NCBI GenBank assembly: GCA_947627085.1
Contig: CANQUO010000004.1
Span: 1 to 26,382, forward strand
Direction: 5' to 3'
Source of the DNA: an uncultured Oscillospiraceae bacterium
GTDB taxonomy: Bacteria > Bacillota > Clostridia > Oscillospirales > Oscillospiraceae
DNA length: 26,382 bases
The translations under genes and the position numbers were made by a program. Positions 22,191-26,382 of the stretch are shown here, piece by piece. The notes below the pieces were generated by a model. That model ran no database searches. It was not told the origin of the DNA and worked only from the letters and a program-made list of their open reading frames with translations. The stretch's first letter is position 1; each line of letters starts with the position of its first letter.

Positions 22191-23429
22191 ATGAAGAAAA
22201 CCTTTGCCTCTAAGGAAAAATTCGAGGAGATCGCCGAAAAATACGGCACGCCCATACACGTATACGACGAGAAGGGCATCAGGGAGAACGCCAGGAGGCT
22301 CAACAGTGCCTTTTCCTGGAACCCCGGGTATAAGGAATATTTTGCCGTGAAGGCCACCCCCACGCCGAAGATACTGAAGATACTCAAGGAGGAGGGCTGC
22401 GGCGTTGACTGCTCGTCCCTGACGGAGCTCATGCTGAGCGAAAGGTGCGGCTTTTCCGGCCACGACATCATGTTCTCCTCCAACGAGACCCCCGTCGCCG
22501 ACATGCAAAAGGCCCGGGAGCTGGGGGCGTACATAAACCTTGACGACTACACCCACGTGAAGTTTTTAAACGACATATGCGGTATCCCGGAGTCCATATG
22601 CTGCCGCTTCAACCCCGGCGGAGTGTTCTCCGTGGCAAACCAGATAATGGATAACCCCCGGGACGCCAAGTACGGCATGACCAGGGGCCAGATGAAGAGC
22701 GCCTATCGGGACCTTATGGCGCTGGGGGCGAAGAGCTTCGGCATCCACGCCTTTCTTGTCTCCAACGCCACCTTTAACGAGTACTACCCCATGATGGCCC
22801 GCCAGCTCTTCGCCCTCGCCGTTGAGCTCCACCAGGCCACCGGTGCGCACATTGAGTTTGTGAACCTCTCCGGCGGCATCGGCATACCCTATTACCCCGA
22901 CCAGATGGCGCCCAATATCGAGATCATCGCAAACGGCGTCCGGGAGGCGTACAACGAGATACTCGTCCCGGCGGGTATGGGCGACGTGAAGATATTCACG
23001 GAGCTTGGCCGGTACATGCTTGGCCCCTACGGGTGCCTCCTGACAAGGGCCGTCCACGAAAAGCACATCTATAAGGAGTATATCGGCGTGGACGCCTGCG
23101 CCTGCAACCTGATGCGCCCGGCCATGTACGGGGCGTATCACCACATAACCGTCCTCGGCAAGGAGGACGCGCCCCACGACCACCTCTACGACGTGGTGGG
23201 GAGCCTTTGCGAGAACAACGACAAGTTCGCCATCGACCGGGAGCTTCCCGAGATCGACGTGGGGGACCTTCTGGTAATCCACGACACCGGCGCCCACGGC
23301 CACGCCATGGGGTATAATTATAACGGCAAGCTGAGGTCCGCCGAGGTGCTTTTGAAGGAGGACGGCTCCACCGAGCTCATAAGGAGGGCCGAGACCCCGG
23401 AGGATTACTTCGCGACCATGGTTTTCTGA
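22191..23429 (+). CDS. lysA: Diaminopimelate decarboxylase
   Basis: A 412-residue fold-III PLP enzyme. It makes L-lysine from meso-diaminopimelate and so competes with peptidoglycan synthesis for that intermediate. The PLP lysine is in YFAVKATPTPK (Lys54). CGVDCSSLTELML follows, then the phosphate-binding NLSGGIGIPYYP. GSLCENNDKFA (about 339-349) carries the Cys-Glu pair that, contributed by the partner subunit, recognises the substrate, and HDTGAHGHAMGYNYNG is near the end. GGAGGG lies 8 nt before the ATG. The related amino-acid decarboxylases of the same fold are a less likely reading given the GSLCEN motif. It is a single-gene unit with promoter, palindrome and terminator, located just upstream of the VanG-like pair. 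Confidence 0.9.
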   Translation: MKKTFASKEKFEEIAEKYGTPIHVYDEKGIRENARRLNSAFSWNPGYKEYFAVKATPTPKILKILKEEGCGVDCSSLTELMLSERCGFSGHDIMFSSNETPVADMQKARELGAYINLDDYTHVKFLNDICGIPESICCRFNPGGVFSVANQIMDNPRDAKYGMTRGQMKSAYRDLMALGAKSFGIHAFLVSNATFNEYYPMMARQLFALAVELHQATGAHIEFVNLSGGIGIPYYPDQMAPNIEIIANGVREAYNEILVPAGMGDVKIFTELGRYMLGPYGCLLTRAVHEKHIYKEYIGVDACACNLMRPAMYGAYHHITVLGKEDAPHDHLYDVVGSLCENNDKFAIDRELPEIDVGDLLVIHDTGAHGHAMGYNYNGKLRSAEVLLKEDGSTELIRRAETPEDYFATMVF

Positions 23430-23445
23430 TAAAATAAATAAGAGG

Positions 23446-23478
23446 CGGGGACCCATTCCGGGTCCCCGTTTTATTTTA
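23446..23478 (+). terminator. Terminator of lysA
   Basis: CGGGGACCC (23446-23454) pairs perfectly with GGGTCCCCG (23460-23468) around ATTCC, followed by TTTTATTTT. It separates lysA from the vanG-like unit. Confidence 0.88.
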
Positions 23479-23496
23479 AAAAAAGCCGGAAAGGTG

Positions 23497-23525
23497 TTGA
23501 CATAAGTGAGTGGCGGTGATATTAT
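23497..23525 (+). promoter_or_regulatory. Promoter of the vanG-vanT unit
   Basis: TTGACA (23497-23502) and TATTAT (23520-23525) are 17 nt apart, giving a transcript start near 23531 and a leader of about 140 nt before the ATG at 23674. Confidence 0.75.
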
Positions 23526-23552
23526 AACTGTACTAATACGGTTAATACAGTT
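23526..23552. promoter_or_regulatory. 11-bp imperfect dyad at the vanG transcription start, probable operator
   Basis: Half-sites AACTGTACTAA (23526-23536) and TTAATACAGTT (23542-23552) are inverted copies matching at 10 of 11 positions, with a 5-nt centre. The dyad begins directly after the -10 box, so a bound protein would block initiation. The cognate regulator is not in the window. Confidence 0.6.
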
Positions 23553-23615
23553 TGCGCTCCGCTCGGGGAGTTGAGGGGGCGGGCGGAAGTAATACTTTTG
23601 ATACATTTTTGATGC

Positions 23616-23657
23616 AAAACATATGCCGGGTTGATACAACCGGGGGTTATGTTTTTT
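23616..23657 (+). terminator. Terminator-like leader hairpin before vanG, possible attenuator
   Basis: AAAACATA (23616-23623) pairs with TATGTTTT (23648-23655) and encloses a GC-rich inner stem (CCGGGTTG, 23626-23633, with CAACCGGG, 23637-23644, one mismatch, ATA loop). The T-run TTTTTT (23652-23657) ends 2 nt before the GGAGG of the ligase gene. Its position suggests conditional termination or blocking of the ribosome binding site rather than an ordinary gene end. Confidence 0.45.
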
Positions 23658-23673
23658 ACGGAGGCGATGAAAG

Positions 23674-24717
23674 ATGTCGAAGAAAACTGTGGCGGTGCTG
23701 TTCGGGGGACAGTCCAGCGAATATAGCGTCTCACTCCAGTCGGCGCTGTCGGTTTTGAAAAATATTGACAGGGAAAAATATGAGGTGATACCCGTCGGGA
23801 TAACCGTGTCCGGCGACTGGTACAGGTTCACCGGGGACATCGAGCGCATTGGTACGGACGACTGGTGGGAGAATGTGGGTGAGCTCATACCCGTGACCGT
23901 ATCCGTAAGCCGCTCCACCCGTGGGCTTTTGGAGCTCAACGGAGCCAGGTGGAGCCGGGTGGCGGTGGACGCCGTTTTCCCGGTGCTCCACGGAAAAAAC
24001 GGGGAGGACGGCACTGTACAGGGTATGCTGGAACTGGCGGGCATACCGGTGATCGGCTGTGGGACGCTGTCCTCGGCCGTGGGCATGGACAAGGAGCGGG
24101 CCCACGTGTTGGCCCGGGCGGCGGGTATAGCCGTGCCGAAGTCCTTAAGCTTCAACTCCGGGAACAGGGTAAAGGCCGCCGCCAGGGCGGGGAGGATCGG
24201 ATACCCCCTTTTCGTGAAGCCCGCGCGGGCCGGCTCCTCCTACGGCGTGACTAAGGTGGAGCGGCCCGAGGACCTGGCGCGGGCCATGGACGAGGCGCTC
24301 CGCTACGACGACCGGGGCATCATCGAGCAGGCCATACCGGGCTTTGAGGTGGGCTGTGCCGTGATGGGCAGGGACCAGCTCACGGTGGGCAGAGTGGACG
24401 AGATCGAGCTTGCCGGTGGATTTTTCGATTTTAAGGAAAAGTACGAGACGGAGACCGCAAAAATACACATGCCCGCCCGCATTGACCCCGCGACGGAGAA
24501 GCGGATAGTAAACGCGGCAAAGATGGTCTACCGGGCGCTGGACTGCTCCGGCTTTGCCAGGGTGGACATGTTCTTAACACCCGACGGGGATATAGTTTTC
24601 AACGAGGTGAACACCATCCCGGGCCTTACCTCCCACAGCCGCTTTCCCGGGATGATGCGCGGCATCGGGATAGACTTTTCGGACATGCTCTCTAAGCTCC
24701 TGGAGATGTATATATGA
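23674..24717 (+). CDS. vanG: D-alanine-D-serine ligase, VanG-like
   Basis: A 347-residue ATP-grasp ligase. Near-complete likeness, from memory, is to VanG rather than housekeeping Ddl: EYSVSLQSALSVLKNI, VFPVLHGKNGEDGTVQG, LAGIPVIGCGTLSSAVGMDK, YPLFVKPARAGSSYGVTKV and VGRVDEIELAGGFFDFKEKY. TAKIHMPARI and DGDIVFNEVNTIPGLTSHSR follow. The omega-loop EKY (255-257) with the following MPARI is the pattern of VanC/E/G D-Ser ligases, unlike the His-bearing VanA loop. VanG makes D-Ala-D-Ser, which lowers vancomycin affinity of peptidoglycan precursors. Many Clostridia carry intrinsic relatives that need not confer resistance. GGAGG lies 9 nt before the ATG. The stop overlaps the vanT-like start by 4 nt. 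A D-Ala-D-Ala ligase role is the main alternative. Confidence 0.88.
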   Translation: MSKKTVAVLFGGQSSEYSVSLQSALSVLKNIDREKYEVIPVGITVSGDWYRFTGDIERIGTDDWWENVGELIPVTVSVSRSTRGLLELNGARWSRVAVDAVFPVLHGKNGEDGTVQGMLELAGIPVIGCGTLSSAVGMDKERAHVLARAAGIAVPKSLSFNSGNRVKAAARAGRIGYPLFVKPARAGSSYGVTKVERPEDLARAMDEALRYDDRGIIEQAIPGFEVGCAVMGRDQLTVGRVDEIELAGGFFDFKEKYETETAKIHMPARIDPATEKRIVNAAKMVYRALDCSGFARVDMFLTPDGDIVFNEVNTIPGLTSHSRFPGMMRGIGIDFSDMLSKLLEMYI

Positions 24718-26382
24718 GGGGGAAGGAGACTGACGGCTATCCGGCGATAGATATTTTCCGGCTCATCTCGGCCTTTTTGGTGGTGGCGATCCACACCTCG
24801 CCCTTAGCGGAGCTGACGCCGGTGGGGGATTTTATACTCACCAGTGTCATCGCGCGGCTGGCGGTGCCGTTTTTCTTCATGACCAGCGGCTTTTTCACGG
24901 TGACAAGGTACGCAAAGGACGCGGACGCTCTGTGGCGGTTTGAAAAAAGGACGGCTTTTGTTTACGGGTCGGCGATCCTTTTATATCTGCCGGTAAATGT
25001 ACGAAACGGATATTTCGCAAATCCCGAGCTCTTGCCGGAGATAATAAGGGACGTATTATTTGACGGGACCTTCTATCACCTGTGGTATCTCCCGGCGGCG
25101 GCCCTTGGGGCGGCTGTCGCCTGGGCGCTCATAAGGCGGGCCGACTATCCGGCGGCCTTCGCCGTGACGGGGGCGCTTTACCTTATCGGCCTGTTTGGCG
25201 ACAGCTGGTATGGCGCGGCGGAGCCGATAGCGGGGCAATTTTACGCTCTTATTTTCCAACTCATGGACAGGACCAGGGGCGGCCTATTTATGGCGCCCGT
25301 CTTTTTCGTCCTGGGGGCGTACATCCGGGACGGGCGGCGGAAGCTCCCTCTGGCGCTGTGCGCCGTGGGCTCTACGCTGACCCTGGCGCTTATGACCGGC
25401 GAGGCGCTGGAGCTTCGCGCCCTCGGCTGGGCCAGGTTCTACACCATGTACCTCGCCCTTCCGGCCTGCGCTTTCTTCCTCTTTGAGCTCCTGCTCAGCG
25501 TCAGGGGACGGAGGGTCAGGTGGGCCAGGTCCGCCGCCCTTACGGTTTACATAATTCACCCGATGGCCATAATCGCGGTGCGCGCGCTGGCGCGGCCCCT
25601 GGGGCTTTGGGGGCCGCTGGTGGAGAGCGGACCGGGTCATTTTCTTGCCGTGTCGCTTATCACCGCGTTGGTGGCGATACCCCTGGCGCTTGTGCTCCCG
25701 CGCCGCAAAGCGGGGGATACCCTTCGCGGCAGGGCGTGGAGGGAGCTTGACAGCGGCGCCCTGGAGCACAACGTCAGGGTCCTGCGTCAGCTCATGCCGT
25801 CAGGTTGCGAGCTCATGGCCGTGGTGAAGGCCAACGCTTACGGCCACGGGGAGTTTGAGACGGCCCGGGAGCTTGAGCGCCAGGGCGTCCGGGCCTGGGC
25901 TGTGGCCACCGCCGACGAGGGCGCGGCCCTTAGAAAATTCGGCGTCCACGGCGAGATACTTATACTCGGCTACACAGACCCCGGGAGGGCCCGGGAGCTC
26001 CGCCGCCTGCGCCTTACGCAGACGGTGGTGAGCGCGGAGTACGCAAAGCGCCTTGAGAGTACCGGGGTGAAGCTTCGCGTGCACCTGAAGATCGACACCG
26101 GTATGCACCGGCTTGGCATAAGCTGGGACGACGCCGAGGCGATAGCGGGGGTGTTCGCGATTAAAAATCTGCGCGTCACCGGCATGTACACACACCTGGC
26201 CCTGTCCGAGCTCCGGGACAGTGAGGCCTACGACTTCACCCGGGAACAGCGCCGGAGGTTCCGCACGGCGGTCATGGACATTGAGTCCCGGGGCATCAAA
26301 GCGCCGCCGGCACCAGGGACCCGGCCTACACCGCCCTGGTCCCCCAGTTCGAGGCCATGCAGCGGCACCCCGACGTCTTCCA
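24714..26382 (+). CDS. vanT: Membrane-bound serine/alanine racemase VanT-like, 3' truncated by window end
   Basis: A continuous frame of 556 codons with no stop. Residues 1 to about 330 form the acyltransferase-3-like membrane domain of VanT (AIDIFRLISAFLVVAIHTSP, RLAVPFFFMTSGFF, DGTFYHLWYLPAAALG, LTVYIIHPMAI), thought to take up L-Ser. From about 340 a fold-III PLP racemase begins (RAWRELDSGALEHNVRVL, PLP lysine Lys372 in VVKANAYGHG, then LKIDTGMHRLGI and GMYTHLALSE). VanT proteins are about 700 residues, so roughly the last 150 are missing, including the region that separates serine from alanine racemases. Reading is coupled to vanG by ATGA. From about 26306 the translation no longer resembles VanT, and the expected His-x-Gln-Ser-Ser-Tyr-Gly is absent; true coding probably ends there (see findings). 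Confidence 0.85.
   Translation, partial: MRGKETDGYPAIDIFRLISAFLVVAIHTSPLAELTPVGDFILTSVIARLAVPFFFMTSGFFTVTRYAKDADALWRFEKRTAFVYGSAILLYLPVNVRNGYFANPELLPEIIRDVLFDGTFYHLWYLPAAALGAAVAWALIRRADYPAAFAVTGALYLIGLFGDSWYGAAEPIAGQFYALIFQLMDRTRGGLFMAPVFFVLGAYIRDGRRKLPLALCAVGSTLTLALMTGEALELRALGWARFYTMYLALPACAFFLFELLLSVRGRRVRWARSAALTVYIIHPMAIIAVRALARPLGLWGPLVESGPGHFLAVSLITALVAIPLALVLPRRKAGDTLRGRAWRELDSGALEHNVRVLRQLMPSGCELMAVVKANAYGHGEFETARELERQGVRAWAVATADEGAALRKFGVHGEILILGYTDPGRARELRRLRLTQTVVSAEYAKRLESTGVKLRVHLKIDTGMHRLGISWDDAEAIAGVFAIKNLRVTGMYTHLALSELRDSEAYDFTREQRRRFRTAVMDIESRGIKAPPAPGTRPTPPWSPSSRPCSGTPTSS

Noticed and set aside
23526..23673. T-box or other known riboswitch before vanG
   Set aside because: The leader is too short for a T-box and lacks the conserved T-box sequence AGGGTGGNACCGCG; no known aptamer core was recognised.
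22566..24155. 529-codon open frame on the minus strand across lysA and vanG
   Set aside because: It runs antisense through two well-recognised genes and across the lysA terminator; the protein looks like antisense of GC-rich codons. It has no ribosome binding site.

Overview
The window reads as chromosomal DNA of a high-GC, Gram-positive anaerobe of the Clostridia, most likely an Oscillospirales-type gut organism. This rests on gene content: formate-THF ligase with an FchA-type cyclohydrolase, RNase M5, NrdR, ComEC next to HolA, PadR/DUF2812 and DUF421/DUF4363 pairs, and a VanG-type ligase. Strong GGAGG ribosome binding sites and sigma-A-like promoters support it. No rRNA, tRNA, CRISPR array, transposase or phage gene was seen. 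The taxonomic call is inference from gene families, not from a marker alignment.

Layout. 1-1140: a Phd-type antitoxin and PIN-domain toxin behind a promoter region packed with inverted repeats, then a convergent gene for a protein with two DUF305 units. 1826-4762: a one-carbon folate operon (fhs, a SAM methyltransferase-like gene, fchA), running on into comEC, holA and rnmV (4773-8693). 8674-9581: a small membrane protein gene on the minus strand and, diverging from it, nrdR. 9690-10747: a minus-strand DUF421 (YetF-like) / DUF4363 pair. 10889-12890: glmM overlapping a stand-alone left-handed beta-helix acetyltransferase that looks like the acetyltransferase half of GlmU. 12952-17586: an unknown gene, then a complete glutamate-to-proline pathway (proB, proA, proC) followed by a Gfo/Idh/MocA oxidoreductase. 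17587-17940: a gene-free stretch full of short palindromic repeats. 17953-20552: a PadR regulator, a DUF2812 membrane protein and an MFS transporter in one overlapping operon. 20608-21960: a uracil permease on the minus strand. 22191-23429: lysA. 23674-end: a VanG-like D-Ala-D-Ser ligase overlapping by 4 nt a VanT-like membrane serine racemase that runs off the end.

The most interesting part is the right end. Two core enzymes for making D-Ala-D-Ser-ended peptidoglycan precursors (ligase and racemase) sit back to back with no vanXY between them and no vanR/vanS upstream. They follow a well-formed promoter, an 11-bp dyad at the probable transcription start, and a terminator-like hairpin immediately before the ribosome binding site. 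The preceding gene, lysA, has its own perfect 12-bp palindrome at its start site. The last ~75 bases do not continue the racemase and look like a chimeric or broken contig end.
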